Below are positions 1 through 8,071 of a stretch of 21,290 nt of DNA, one piece after another. This stretch comes from CBINFS01 sp966250015. Its GTDB lineage: Bacteria > Bacteroidota > Rhodothermia > Rhodothermales > DASSAV01. Numbering within the stretch: the first letter of the stretch is position 1; each line of letters starts with the position of its first letter. Below the pieces are notes generated by a model. The model made no database searches and was not told the DNA's origin. It saw only the letters and a list, made by a program, of their open reading frames with translations. The stretch lies in NCBI GenBank assembly GCA_966250015.1, contig CBINFS010000051.1, positions 1 through 21,290 of the forward strand. Direction: 5' to 3'. The position numbers and the translations under genes were made by a program.

Positions 1-440
1 CTTCGATACCGATAGTGCAAATCAGTAAGGCCGCACTTCGGGAAGAGTCCTCGCTGGCGCTCGGAATGACAAGTCCAGAGGTATGGGCAGGTATCTGGCC
101 TCATTGCCATTCCTGTCACTCCACTTTGTCATCCCGAGGAAAGAACTGACGAGGGATCTTTATGAAATGCGGCCTTCTGAACAGGCAAATCGGGTACGCA
201 CAGCCCATAGGAACCCTTGTAGCTAACCAGAAAGGCCTGACATCCAGATGACGAGTAGGGGATAGCCGCAACACCCCAACCACAACATCCCACTCCGGAA
301 AAGCGTGAGAAAGGTTGTTTTTTCGCCCTTCCAATTTTAACCTTTCTCCCCGGTCGTTTTTTGATCGTTACGCCATTAATAGGACCGGCTACCTATCTTG
401 AGGGACAAACAAAACGTGTACTAACGACTTTTGATAGACT
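1..440. other. Intergenic region with one MITE-like repeat
   Basis: I see no convincing gene in this stretch. Open frames here have no recognisable protein character and overlap repeat DNA or the start of the downstream reductase. Positions 20-189 hold a repeat that recurs inverted at 16501-16671. Positions 190-440 become AT-rich towards the reductase start at 441. They probably hold its promoter, but I cannot identify -35/-10 elements with confidence. Confidence 0.6.
20..189 (+). repeat. MITE-like repeat A, copy 1
   Basis: This segment of about 170 bp aligns along its whole length with the reverse complement of 16501-16671. Conservation is highest in two end modules and lowest in the roughly 60-bp centre. 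The left module (about 44-70) ends in CTCGGAATGAC. The right module (about 128-163) starts with GTCATCCCGAGG and ends in GAGGGATCTT. The right module is an approximate reverse complement of the left, so the element has inverted terminal modules of about 30 bp. It has no coding capacity. That structure fits a non-autonomous miniature transposable element or a REP/BIME-like unit. No transposase is present in the window to choose between them. Confidence 0.75.
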
Positions 441-1424
441 ATGCAGAAGCGCAAGCTGGGATACACGGACCTTGAGCTTACCACCATCGGGCTCGGGACC
501 TGGGCCATCGGGGGGAGCGGGTGGCAGTTCGCGTGGGGGCCGCAGGACGATAAAGAATCGATCGACGCGATCCATCGCGCGATCGACCTGGGCATCAACT
601 GGATCGACACGGCCGCCGTCTACGGCCTCGGCCACTCCGAAGAGATCATCCGGAAAGCCCTCGAAGGGCACCGAAACGACGTTTACATCGCCACGAAGTG
701 CGGGAGGGTCTGGAACCCGGGTGACCCGAGGCCCTTCGGGCGGCTCACCGCGATGAGTGTCCGGAAGGAGGCCGAAGACAGCCTACGCCGCCTGGGCGTC
801 GACGTCATCGACCTCTACCAGATCCACTGGCCGCAACCCGACGAGCAGATCGAGGAGGCCTGGACCACCATGGCGGACCTCGTGAAAGAGGGAAAAGTCC
901 GCTACATCGGCGTGTCGAACTTCGACGTTTCGCAGCTCGAGCGTATCCGGCGTATCCATCCCGTGGCGTCGCTCCAGCCGCCCTACAGCATGATCCGGCG
1001 TGAAGTCGAGCAGGAGCTCCTGGCCTACTGCAAGGAGAACGACATCGGCGTGATCGTCTACAGCCCGATGCAGGCTGGCATCCTGACGGGCAAGTTCACG
1101 CGCGAACGCGTGGAAGCCTTGCCTGAGGACGACTGGCGCCGCACCAACCGGCACTACAACGAGCCCGAACTGTCCGCCAACCTCAAGCTCGTCGACGGGC
1201 TGCGTACGATTGCCGAGCGGTACGAGCGCACACCGGCCGAGCTTGCCATCGCCTGGGTGCTGCGGCGTCCGGAGGTCACCGCGGCGATCGTCGGCGCGCG
1301 TCGGCCGTCTCAGATCGAAGAGACCGCTCGTGCTGGCGACTGGAACCTCATGGACGAGGTCGTAGCCGAGATCGAAAACCTGCTCGCCGAACGCGAGCGA
1401 TCTCTTACTTCAGGCCTCGTGTGA
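441..1424 (+). CDS. Aldo/keto reductase
   Basis: This 327-residue protein is a complete NAD(P)H-dependent aldo/keto reductase, a cytoplasmic (beta/alpha)8 barrel that interconverts carbonyls and alcohols. The catalytic tetrad can be read directly: Asp56 in WIDTAAVYG, Tyr61 in the same motif, Lys86 in IATKCG and His129 in YQIHWPQ. The C-terminal half keeps the cofactor-binding pattern, including GVSNFDVSQL and, near 290, AAIVGARRPSQIEE. Length is typical of the family, and there is no signal peptide. The ATG at 441 gives the usual N-terminus just before the LGLGTW-like strand, but it has no clear Shine-Dalgarno sequence. Its substrate cannot be told from sequence. Nearby sugar enzymes make a sugar or sugar-derived aldehyde plausible, but this is inference. 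Confidence 0.93.
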   Translation: MQKRKLGYTDLELTTIGLGTWAIGGSGWQFAWGPQDDKESIDAIHRAIDLGINWIDTAAVYGLGHSEEIIRKALEGHRNDVYIATKCGRVWNPGDPRPFGRLTAMSVRKEAEDSLRRLGVDVIDLYQIHWPQPDEQIEEAWTTMADLVKEGKVRYIGVSNFDVSQLERIRRIHPVASLQPPYSMIRREVEQELLAYCKENDIGVIVYSPMQAGILTGKFTRERVEALPEDDWRRTNRHYNEPELSANLKLVDGLRTIAERYERTPAELAIAWVLRRPEVTAAIVGARRPSQIEETARAGDWNLMDEVVAEIENLLAERERSLTSGLV

Positions 1425-1528
1425 CAGTAGGCAGTCACCCTTCGAGCCGATCTTGAATACGGTCCTTACCCTTGCGGGAACGCAAACGGGTGGACCGAAG
1501 TCAGAGTGACGCTACCGAACGGGTGATT

Positions 1529-1768
1529 ATGAGCAAATCACGCCAACATAAAAGGGTGACGGACAACCGGCCGGCCGACTACGTCGCGCGCGGCGAGGCC
1601 CTTTTCGACGCCGTGGCGGTTTCCTTCAGCTTCGACGACCTGATGGAAGCCGCCGAGCGCCTCGGCATTCCAACGGCCGAGGCCATCGAACACCTTCGGA
1701 TCATGCTCCGCGAGGAGCTCATCGTCGCAGGTGAGGCCACGTTTACGAAATCAGCCGTCACAACCTGA
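1529..1768 (+). CDS. Small protein of unknown function
   Basis: This 79-residue ORF is read from the ATG at 1529. The same frame is open back to a TTG at 1472 (98 aa), with GTG codons at 1490 and 1523. I prefer the ATG because the added upstream residues are low-complexity and charged. I do not recognise a family. The N-terminus is basic and polar. It is followed by helical segments, including FDDLMEAAERLGIPTAEAIE and LRIMLREELIVAGE, that resemble a short winged-helix or helix-turn-helix fold. No membrane segment or signal peptide is visible. It lies 104 bp after the reductase and about 115 bp before chrA on the same strand. It could be a small regulator of chrA, but that is speculation. Confidence 0.5.
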   Translation: MSKSRQHKRVTDNRPADYVARGEALFDAVAVSFSFDDLMEAAERLGIPTAEAIEHLRIMLREELIVAGEATFTKSAVTT

Positions 1769-1884
1769 AGTCCGGTAACAAGGCTGCAAATCCACGAGGG
1801 CTGCCAGTATAGCGTCGTTTCTCCGGAAGTGCTCCGGCGCGTATCTTGCCCGATCCGTCCATTGTTTCACCGTTTGTGCAGGAT

Positions 1885-3039
1885 ATGTCGTCACCGGAGC
1901 GTAAAGGCCGGCTTGGAGAAATTGCGCGCCTGTTCGCGAAGCTTGGCCTGATCGCGTTCGGCGGGCCGGCGGCACACATCGCGATGATGGAGGAGGAGTT
2001 CGTCTCCCGGCGCGAGTGGCTGAGCCGCGAGCACTTTCTGGACCTGGTTGGGGCGACGAACCTGATTCCGGGCCCGAACTCGACCGAGATGACGATGCAC
2101 ATCGGGTACGAGCGGGGAGGATGGCCGGGCCTGTTCACAGCGGGCGCATGCTTCATTTTGCCCGCTGCCTTGGTGACCGGCGTGTTTGCCTGGTTTTACG
2201 TGCGGTTCGGCAGCCTGCCGGCCGTCGAGCCGTACCTCTGGGGCATCAAGCCCGCCGTCATCGCGATCATCCTCGGTGCGCTCTGGAAGCTCGGTCAGAA
2301 GGCCGTCAAGGGGTGGCGGCTTGCGGTTCTCGGCCTTGCCGCGACGGCGGCCGTGCTGCTCGGGGTGGGCGAAATCCTCACCCTGCTCGTGGGCGGCCTC
2401 GTCGGGATGGTCTGGCTGCGTTACACGCGGAAAGAGCCGTCGGATACCGCTGCGCGGTGGCTGCCACTGCTGTTCCTCCAGGCTGCCCCAACGGCCGGCG
2501 CCGCTGCGAGCATCTCGCTCTGGAAGCTTTTCTTCTTTTTCCTGAAGGTCGGGTCGGTGCTCTACGGCAGCGGCTACGTGCTCGTCGCGTTCCTCGAAGG
2601 CGACCTCGTGCAGGATTACGGGTGGCTCACGCAGGCGCAGCTACTCGACGCCATCGCCATTGGCCAGTTCACGCCGGGGCCGATCCTTTCGACGGCCACG
2701 TTCATCGGCTACCTGATTCGCGACGTGCCCGGTGCAATCGTGGCTACTCTGGGCATCTTCCTCCCGTCGTTTTTCTTCGTAATGCTCCTGAACCCGATCA
2801 TTCCGAAGATGCGGCGCTCGACGTGGATGTCGGCCTTTCTCGATGCCATAAACGTCTCCGCGATCGCCCTGATGGCCGCAGTGACGATCGAGCTTGGCAT
2901 CTCGACGCTGACCTCCTGGCCCGCGTGGGTCATCGCCCTGCTCGCCGCCGTCGCCGCTCTCCGCTTCAAGCTTAACGCCGCCTGGCTGGTCCTCGGCGGG
3001 GCGATTCTTGGAAGGTTACTGTATCCGTGGGTGGGGTGA
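1885..3039 (+). CDS. chrA: Chromate transporter, ChrA/CHR family (bidomain)
   Basis: This inner-membrane protein of 384 residues, when started at the ATG at 1885, belongs to the CHR family that exports chromate. The two homologous halves are visible. The first has the family signature FGGPAAHIAMME (about 25-36) followed by LVGATNLIPGPNSTEM. The second repeats the pattern with FFLKVGSVLYGSGYVL and AIGQFTPGPILSTATF. The remainder is mostly hydrophobic helices, with about 10-12 membrane segments expected. Length is normal for the two-domain type. The frame also opens at a TTG at 1846, adding 13 residues. I prefer the ATG because it has GCAGG just upstream and starts close to the conserved helix. 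No sulfate-assimilation or known chromate regulator genes lie beside it, so chromate specificity rests on family membership. Confidence 0.93.
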   Translation: MSSPERKGRLGEIARLFAKLGLIAFGGPAAHIAMMEEEFVSRREWLSREHFLDLVGATNLIPGPNSTEMTMHIGYERGGWPGLFTAGACFILPAALVTGVFAWFYVRFGSLPAVEPYLWGIKPAVIAIILGALWKLGQKAVKGWRLAVLGLAATAAVLLGVGEILTLLVGGLVGMVWLRYTRKEPSDTAARWLPLLFLQAAPTAGAAASISLWKLFFFFLKVGSVLYGSGYVLVAFLEGDLVQDYGWLTQAQLLDAIAIGQFTPGPILSTATFIGYLIRDVPGAIVATLGIFLPSFFFVMLLNPIIPKMRRSTWMSAFLDAINVSAIALMAAVTIELGISTLTSWPAWVIALLAAVAALRFKLNAAWLVLGGAILGRLLYPWVG

Positions 3040-3066
3040 GTGGGGGGATTACAGAGTTCCACTAGA

Positions 3067-3092
3067 ACACCCCAAAATTCCCCTCAAGGGAA
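3067..3092 (-). repeat. Palindromic repeat D, copy 1
   Basis: The minus strand reads as a CCCTTGAGGGG-type palindrome followed by a GGGGTGT tail. It is the same unit, less conserved, as those at 3150-3180, 3235-3260 and 20429-20457. It is a short REP-like unit with no coding capacity. Confidence 0.6.
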
Positions 3093-3135
3093 TGGTGGAT
3101 ATGCGCTTATTTAATGACAAATTGCCATATGAATA
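3080..3135 (+). repeat. Degenerate direct repeat, copy 1
   Basis: This stretch of about 56 bp, starting at CCCCTCAAGGG and ending at GAATA, aligns with 3248-3303. It includes an identical ATGACAAATTGCCAT core. It overlaps palindromic repeat D copy 1, so the larger duplicated unit is palindrome D plus an AT-rich tail. Confidence 0.6.
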
Positions 3136-3149
3136 GCTAGTTGCCAACC

Positions 3150-3180
3150 GTCCCCTTTAGGGGGGGTATGGGGGTGTATC
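3150..3180 (+). repeat. Palindromic repeat D, copy 2
   Basis: This unit begins GTCCCCTTTAGGGG and ends GGGGGTGTATC. It lies in inverted orientation relative to copies 1 and 3, which flank it at 3067 and 3235. Confidence 0.65.
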
Positions 3181-3234
3181 CATGAAAAGGCGGATTTGAT
3201 GAAAATGAAGCAAATTACCATAAATAGATGAAAC

Positions 3235-3260
3235 GCACCCCTATCATCCCCTCAAGGGGA
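3235..3260 (-). repeat. Palindromic repeat D, copy 3
   Basis: The plus strand reads CACCCCTATCATCCCCTC and continues AAGGGGA. This is the reverse complement of the form seen at 3150 and 20429. Confidence 0.65.
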
Positions 3261-3303
3261 TTGTTGAGTGTTGTTTATTTTATGACAAATTGCCATTCGA
3301 ATA
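3248..3303 (+). repeat. Degenerate direct repeat, copy 2
   Basis: Partner of 3080-3135, in the same orientation and 168 bp downstream. The shared core ATGACAAATTGCCAT is identical, and the surrounding positions are mostly conserved. Confidence 0.6.
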
Positions 3304-3345
3304 TATAAACCAAATCTTTTTTGATTTGCAAAAATAGCGAACAAG

Positions 3346-3384
3346 AAAAAAGGCCGCCGCCGGAATGCCAGCGGTGGCCTTTTT
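3346..3384 (-). terminator. Rho-independent terminator of the minus-strand oxidoreductase unit
   Basis: An inverted repeat pairs AAAAAGGCCGCCGC with GCGGTGGCCTTTTT around a loop of about 10 nt. It contains one G-T pair. On the minus strand the stem is followed by a run of T, and it starts 16 bp after the stop codon of the gene ending at 3401. Confidence 0.85.
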
Positions 3385-3400
3385 GGTTAGGTAAAAGGGA

Positions 3401-4939
3401 TCAGAGGCTCCAGCCACTTCGGTATTCGCGGTGGAGGTACTGGTTTGCTTCGGGGACGTTGGTGATCTCGCCCTTCTCGCCGTCGTAGTAGATCCGCTTG
3501 CCCTGGCCGGTGCGCAGGGCGACCACGCCGAGCAGCATCGTCTCGGTCAGTGGGCCTGCGTACTCGAACGGGGTGCTGGCCTTGGCCTCTCCCTTGGCCG
3601 CGGCAGCCCAGTTCGAGCGGTGCTTGGCCTGGCGGAAGAACCCTTCCGTGGAGGGATAGCGTGGGTACGTCTGCGGCACCTTCTTGGCCTCTTCCATGAG
3701 CGACTGCGGGTAGAGCTGCGGGTTCGCACCGTACGTCCCGTGCACCAGAATGCCTTTCTCGCCGTGGAAGATGACGCCGCCGCCTCGATCGAGCGGGACG
3801 TCTTCCGGCAGATGCTCCGGACGCGGAGGCATGAAGCCGCCGTCGTTCCAGGTGATCTTCACCGGGGGCTGGTCGCCGCGAGCGGGGAAGTGGTAGACGA
3901 TCTGGGCGGCCAGCGGGTAGCTCGCCGGCTGCTGCCCGCGGTCGAGTCCCCAGGGGGTCGAAGTGGCTTCGATCGACGTGGGGTACTTCAGGCCGAGGGC
4001 CCAGTAAGGATGGTCGAGCAGGTGCGCCGCCATGTCACCAATCGATCCCGTCCCCCAATCCAGCCAGCCGCGCCAGTTGAACGGGTGATAGATCGGATGG
4101 TACGGTACGAAGGGTGCGGGACCAAGGAACAGGTCCCAATTGAGCCCTTCAGGGACGGCCGTATCGCCAACCAGTGCGTCGGCGATGACCGTGTTGAGCT
4201 TCGTCGACGACCAGTCGTTCCCGAAGTTGCGCCACGGTCCATCCTGGGGTGAGGACGGGTCGAACGGGCCGGCCGGACGCGGGATGCCCTGCGGCCAGTA
4301 CGGACGGTCGGTCCAGACGTTCACCTCGCGGACCTTCCCGATGATGCCGGCCTGGATCCATTCGTTGATCAGCGCGGCGCCTTCGCTCGAGTGGCCCATG
4401 TTGCCCATCTGCGTCGCGACGCCCGTACGCTCCGCCGTCTCGCGCAGCACACGTGCTTCGTAGACCGAGTAGGTAAGGGGTTTCTCGACGTAAACGTGCT
4501 TGCCGAGCTCCATCGCGGCCTTCGCGATGACGGCGTGCGTGTGGTCAGGCGTGGCGACCATGACGCCGTCGATGTCTTTGTGCTTGTCGAGCATCTCGCG
4601 GAAGTCGGCGTAGCGGGCGGCCTTGGCGTAGGCTTCCTGCACTTTCACCATTCCGGGGTTCGGCTGGCCGTTGCGGCCAGTGGCCCGGGAGGCGATGGAG
4701 CGATCGACGAACGGGAAATCGACGTCCACGAGCGCCACGAGATTTTCGCCGTCGTTGATGAGCTCCGCGGCGTCGGTAATGCCCTGTGCGCCCGCCCCGA
4801 CGAGGGCAAAGTTGAGTGTGTCACTCGGCGCTTTGAATCCGGCTCCACCGAGTACGTGCCTCGGCACGATCATCGCGCCGAACACCGCACCGGCCGAGCC
4901 GGTAACGAATTTCCGCCTCGTAATTTTACTGCCTTTCAT
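3401..4939 (-). CDS. Tat-exported Gfo/Idh/MocA-family oxidoreductase
   Basis: This 512-residue NAD(P)-dependent dehydrogenase of the Gfo/Idh/MocA type has an N-terminal twin-arginine signal (Arg8-Arg9 in ITRRKFVTG, followed by a hydrophobic stretch to about 31). It is probably exported already folded with its cofactor. The Rossmann domain starts with FALVGAGAQGI (about 44-54). The family motif HVYVEKPLT, with the catalytic-site EKP at 152-154, follows the usual VATPDHTHA strand. At 512 residues it is longer than classical cytoplasmic members (about 340-390). It resembles the long exported subgroup of Bacteroidota and Planctomycetota, whose substrates are mostly unknown sugars or glycosides. 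It is the second gene after an exported isomerase-like gene, 78 bp downstream, so the two are probably co-transcribed. The ATG at 4939 places the Tat motif correctly. Confidence 0.9.
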   Translation of the reverse strand: MKGSKITRRKFVTGSAGAVFGAMIVPRHVLGGAGFKAPSDTLNFALVGAGAQGITDAAELINDGENLVALVDVDFPFVDRSIASRATGRNGQPNPGMVKVQEAYAKAARYADFREMLDKHKDIDGVMVATPDHTHAVIAKAAMELGKHVYVEKPLTYSVYEARVLRETAERTGVATQMGNMGHSSEGAALINEWIQAGIIGKVREVNVWTDRPYWPQGIPRPAGPFDPSSPQDGPWRNFGNDWSSTKLNTVIADALVGDTAVPEGLNWDLFLGPAPFVPYHPIYHPFNWRGWLDWGTGSIGDMAAHLLDHPYWALGLKYPTSIEATSTPWGLDRGQQPASYPLAAQIVYHFPARGDQPPVKITWNDGGFMPPRPEHLPEDVPLDRGGGVIFHGEKGILVHGTYGANPQLYPQSLMEEAKKVPQTYPRYPSTEGFFRQAKHRSNWAAAAKGEAKASTPFEYAGPLTETMLLGVVALRTGQGKRIYYDGEKGEITNVPEANQYLHREYRSGWSL

Positions 4940-5017
4940 ACGTTTACCTGTTGTTTGATGAATCGGAGAAGCCGGTCTGCCGGCGCGAATTGGCCCGCGC
5001 AGGCCGGTGCGCCGTAT

Positions 5018-5971
5018 TTACTTTCCTGCAAGCATTCGTGCAAGGTTTGTGTAGCTGGCCGTGATGTCGGCCAGGGCGTCCTTCGGCGCGTCGTTTTCGA
5101 CGATGTAGTGCAGAAGGCCGCTTTGCCCGGCCTTCGCGAAGATGCGGGCGAAGTCGATCTCGCCTTCGCCGACGGGGCTGATGTGTTCCATGATCGTGCG
5201 GAATCCTGCCATGCCCTCCTTCGCGGCCGCTTGCGAAGCTTCGATCTCCTTCAGGTCCTTGACGTGCCACATGACGAAGCGGCCGGGATACTTGTCGAAC
5301 AGCGCCACCGGATCGACGCCCGCGACGGTGGTCCACATCAGGTCGAGCTCGAACGAGACCAGCTCGGGATCGGTCTCAGAGACCAGCACGTCCAGCCCGG
5401 TCTTCCCTTCGCCTGCCGGGACGAACTCGAAGTGGTGGTTGTGGTAGGCGAGTGTGAGGCCTTTTTTCTTCACCGCCTCGCCAATGGTGTTGAACTCCTT
5501 CGCGTACTCGTGCCATTTCTCCGGCGACATCTGCCCGGCGAAAGCTTCCATCAGGGCGGGGATGGTGAGGAACTTGTGGCCGATTGTCAGGGCGCTTTCG
5601 ATTTGCCCATCGAGGTCGGAGCGCAGGAGGTCGATACCGACGTGCGAGCTGGGCGACTTTAGCCCCAGCCTGTCGAGGAGCTGCCGCACCTGCTCCGGCG
5701 TGCGGTCGTAATACCCGGCGAACTCTACTTCCTTGTATCCGATCTCGGCCACCTTTTCAAGCGTCCCTTCGAAGTCTTGCTGCATCAGGTCGCGCACGGT
5801 GTAGAGCTGCACGCCGATGTGGTCTGTCGCGTCGAGGGCCGCGAAGCGCCGGGCGGCGCCAAGGGCGCTGCCGGTGGTCAAGCCAGCCGCCAGACACGCA
5901 CCGCCGAGGCCGGCCACGCTTTTGAGGAAATGCCGGCGGTCGAGCCTGCCGGAGTTGTTCGCTCGATTCAT
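5018..5971 (-). CDS. Tat-exported sugar phosphate isomerase/epimerase-like TIM barrel
   Basis: This 317-residue protein (from the ATG at 5971) belongs to the xylose isomerase-like/AP endonuclease 2 TIM-barrel superfamily. Family features include IGVQLYTVRD at the first strand, KEVEFAGYYDR, LAYHNHHFEF with probable metal ligands, FELDLMW, and MWHVKDL near the end. An N-terminal twin-arginine motif (Arg12-Arg13, RRHFLK) followed by an Ala/Gly/Leu-rich segment indicates Tat export. The frame extends three codons to a GTG at 5980. I chose the ATG because it is a stronger start and leaves the signal intact. The gene is the first of a probable two-gene unit with the Gfo/Idh/MocA dehydrogenase. Such pairs act on oxidised (3-keto) sugars or glycosides in some studied bacteria, which suggests a role here but does not prove it. 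Confidence 0.88.
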   Translation of the reverse strand: MNRANNSGRLDRRHFLKSVAGLGGACLAAGLTTGSALGAARRFAALDATDHIGVQLYTVRDLMQQDFEGTLEKVAEIGYKEVEFAGYYDRTPEQVRQLLDRLGLKSPSSHVGIDLLRSDLDGQIESALTIGHKFLTIPALMEAFAGQMSPEKWHEYAKEFNTIGEAVKKKGLTLAYHNHHFEFVPAGEGKTGLDVLVSETDPELVSFELDLMWTTVAGVDPVALFDKYPGRFVMWHVKDLKEIEASQAAAKEGMAGFRTIMEHISPVGEGEIDFARIFAKAGQSGLLHYIVENDAPKDALADITASYTNLARMLAGK

Positions 5972-6294
5972 GTTACGCACTCATGGGTTGGTTCAAAAAA
6001 TGTATCGGTGCCGCGTCGAAGCGATGGAAGGGCTTCCGTCCCGCTATACGATCCGTCGAAGCGCCGCAATACCGGACACCGCTCAGCTAATCTACGATAC
6101 AGCACGCAATGTATAAATGGAATTGTATCGCTGTATGGAGCCCGTGTCTCATATACGAACGGCACGCGCGATGTGACGAACTGCACGTGGAGGTGAGTGA
6201 AAAAACCGCCCCCGATCCATCCTTGCAGTCTGCAGTGATCGGTGCTACCTTTTTGATGAACCAAATTCACGCCGTCACAAGGACCGAATCCACC
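5972..6294. other. Divergent promoter region, no gene seen
   Basis: This gap of about 320 bp separates the minus-strand isomerase gene from the plus-strand sulfatase gene and must hold both promoters. Frames open on either strand here have no recognisable protein features. I could not assign -35/-10 boxes or an operator with confidence. Confidence 0.5.
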
Positions 6295-7632
6295 ATGTCA
6301 TTCTTTTTCCGCTGTCTCCTGATCCTGCTTCTGCCGATCCTGCCGGCGTGCACGACGGCGTCTTCCGAATCGGGTCGGTCGGGGCAGGTTGAAAGGCCGA
6401 ACATCGTCATCCTTTTCGCCGACGACCTCGGCTACGGCGACCTTAGCAGCTACGGCCACCCGACCATCAGCACGCCGAACCTCGACCGGATGGCGGACGA
6501 GGGGATACGCCTGACGTCGTTTTACGCGGCGGCGCCGGTGTGCAGCGCCTCACGGGCGGCGTTGATGACGGGAAGGTACGCCGTACGCACGGGCATCACC
6601 GGGGCGCTCATGCCGGAATCGCCGAATGGATTGAAGGCGTCCGAGATCACCCTGGCCGAAGCCCTCAAAGAACAGGGTTACCGGACGATGGCGATAGGGA
6701 AGTGGCACCTTGGCTACACTCGCCCCGAGTATCTGCCCACGAACAGCGGTTTCGACCACTTCTACGGCCTTTACTACAGCAACGACATGATCCGGCCGTG
6801 GGTGGAGACCGACGCCCCGCTGAACCTCTACCGCGACACCACGGCCATCGAGCACCCGGTCGATCAGGCTACACTCACCGAGCGCTACACCGACGAGGCC
6901 GTGCGATTCATCCAAGAGAGCGCCGGCGAGCCGTTCTTCCTCTACCTGGCGTACACCATGCCCCACCTGCCGATCCACGCCTCGGAGCGGTTCAGGGGCA
7001 CGTCGCGGGCAGGGCTCTACGGCGACGTCGTCGAGACGATCGACTGGAGCGCTGGCCGCATCCTCGAAACCATCAGGGACCTCGGCCTCGACGAGCAAAC
7101 GATCGTCATCTTCACGAGCGACAACGGCCCGTGGTCCAACGCGCCGCCGAGGATGATGGCGGGTGGCGTGAAGGCGTGGGATACCGGCTCGGCCGGACCG
7201 TTGCGCGACGCCAAGGGCACCACGTATGAGGGCGGCGTCCGCGTGCCCGGCATCTTCCGCTGGCCCGGGCGGATTCCTCCCGGCCGCACCTCCGCCGAGA
7301 TCGCGACGACGATGGACCTTTTCCCGACCCTGCTCAACGCCGCCGGAGCCGAGATCCCCGCCGACCGCCAAATCGATGGAAACGACTTGATGCCCTTCCT
7401 GGCTGGCCAGACCGAAACGTCACCCACCCGTACCTTCTACTACTTTGCCGGCAACAACCTGCAGGGCGTCCGCGAAGCCAACTGGAAGCTCCGCCACTCG
7501 GAGGAAGGCCCCGAGCTCTTCGACCTCGAAATCGACCCCGGTGAACGCTTCAACGTAGCCGCCGAGTACCCGGAAGTGGTGGCAAGGCTCGATTCTCTGA
7601 TGAAGGCTTTTTCTGAGTCGCTTCAGCCGTGA
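6295..7632 (+). CDS. Lipoprotein sulfatase (S1 / alkaline phosphatase superfamily)
   Basis: This 445-residue type I sulfatase hydrolyses sulfate esters, probably on carbohydrates given the neighbours. The N-terminus is a lipoprotein signal: a hydrophobic stretch and the lipobox LPAC with Cys19, so the mature protein is membrane-anchored. Metal ligands are seen in FADDLGYGD (Asp43-Asp44) and FTSDNGPW (Asp276-Asn277). The active site is CSASR (Cys83-Arg87), the Cys variant that is converted to formylglycine. It has Ala where most sulfatases have Pro. Lys136 and His138 in IGKWHLG complete the site. The frame is open upstream to 6109. The ATG at 6295 is preferred because it produces the lipoprotein signal and has AAGGA about 11 nt upstream. 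A formylglycine-generating or anaerobic maturase gene is not in the window. Confidence 0.92.
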   Translation: MSFFFRCLLILLLPILPACTTASSESGRSGQVERPNIVILFADDLGYGDLSSYGHPTISTPNLDRMADEGIRLTSFYAAAPVCSASRAALMTGRYAVRTGITGALMPESPNGLKASEITLAEALKEQGYRTMAIGKWHLGYTRPEYLPTNSGFDHFYGLYYSNDMIRPWVETDAPLNLYRDTTAIEHPVDQATLTERYTDEAVRFIQESAGEPFFLYLAYTMPHLPIHASERFRGTSRAGLYGDVVETIDWSAGRILETIRDLGLDEQTIVIFTSDNGPWSNAPPRMMAGGVKAWDTGSAGPLRDAKGTTYEGGVRVPGIFRWPGRIPPGRTSAEIATTMDLFPTLLNAAGAEIPADRQIDGNDLMPFLAGQTETSPTRTFYYFAGNNLQGVREANWKLRHSEEGPELFDLEIDPGERFNVAAEYPEVVARLDSLMKAFSESLQP

Positions 7633-7754
7633 CTGAGGTTATTTCATCGACGAAAAGGATAGTGAACTGCAATCCACAGGCAGACGCAGTTGGAGTTTTG
7701 ATATGATGGAGACCGAAGTGGGACGACTCGTGCTACCTGATGCACCTGACAAAT

Positions 7755-7883
7755 ACGTCATCTCCGCGAAGGCGGAGATCCAGGCAACGGCTCCGCAGTG
7801 TACGCGGTTCTGCCACGCGCGGCCCTTTCCTGGATTTACTTCGTCAGTCACTTCGTTCGTGACGGATCAAGTCCGGAATGACG
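7755..7883 (+). repeat. Repeat B, copy 1
   Basis: It begins with a 30-bp sequence (7755-7784) identical to 16869-16898. This contains the perfect palindrome ATCTCCGC-GAAG-GCGGAGAT. It ends in a CCGGAATGAC module (7874-7883) that is a degenerate inverted copy of the start (GTCAT...GATCCAGG versus CCTGGAT...GAATGAC). It is a MITE- or REP-like unit without coding capacity. Confidence 0.7.
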
Positions 7884-7920
7884 AGTTATTATTGCGTTTT
7901 GGCATATACTGGCGTAACAC

Positions 7921-8036
7921 TTTTCATATGCCGATCCCCTCAAAAAACGTCATCCCGGCCCCCGAGCCTGGATCCAGAAAAGCATACGGCCTGCTTCGAC
8001 GGTATTATTCAAAGCATTCAATTTTAACGAGTAAAG
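7921..8036 (-). repeat. Repeat C, copy 1
   Basis: The reverse complement aligns with 16727-16840 over roughly 100 bp. It includes a 24-bp identical run (7996-8019 versus 16734-16757) and a GGATCC...GGGATGAC module related to repeat B. Together with repeat B it forms a composite that recurs inverted near 16.7-17.0 kb. Confidence 0.7.
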
Positions 8037-8071
8037 GCGTACCTTTGCCGAAGAATTGTCCGCCGTTAGAT

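Larger units (their letters stand above)
3040..3400. other. AT-rich intergenic repeat cluster
   Basis: No gene is seen between the ends of chrA and the convergent dehydrogenase gene. The stretch is AT-rich compared with its neighbours. It holds three copies of a short palindromic repeat (near 3067, 3150 and 3235), a degenerate direct repeat pair (3080-3135 and 3248-3303), and at its end a terminator hairpin for the minus-strand gene. Confidence 0.7.
7633..8071. other. Intergenic region occupied by a composite repeat
   Basis: No separate gene is seen. About two thirds of the stretch (7755-8036) is the composite repeat B/C. It happens to keep the amylase reading frame open upstream, producing a spurious extension of up to 123 codons. 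The amylase promoter must lie in or next to the repeat. Confidence 0.65.

Noticed and set aside
2016..2975. Long arginine-rich plus-strand frame inside chrA
   Set aside because: It is an out-of-frame shadow of GC-rich coding sequence; the chrA frame has clear family motifs.
3080..3303. Possible CRISPR array from the direct repeats
   Set aside because: There are only two degenerate repeat copies, with no regular spacers and no cas genes.
4391..5662. Long plus-strand frame antisense to the Tat-exported pair
   Set aside because: It covers two genes and their gap on the opposite strand and has no recognisable domain.
6109..6294. N-terminal extension of the sulfatase
   Set aside because: The extension has no protein-like character and would bury the lipoprotein signal that begins at 6295.
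7703..8071. N-terminal extension of the amylase reading frame
   Set aside because: The extra 123 codons are repeat B/C DNA, and a complete signal peptide starts only after 8072.
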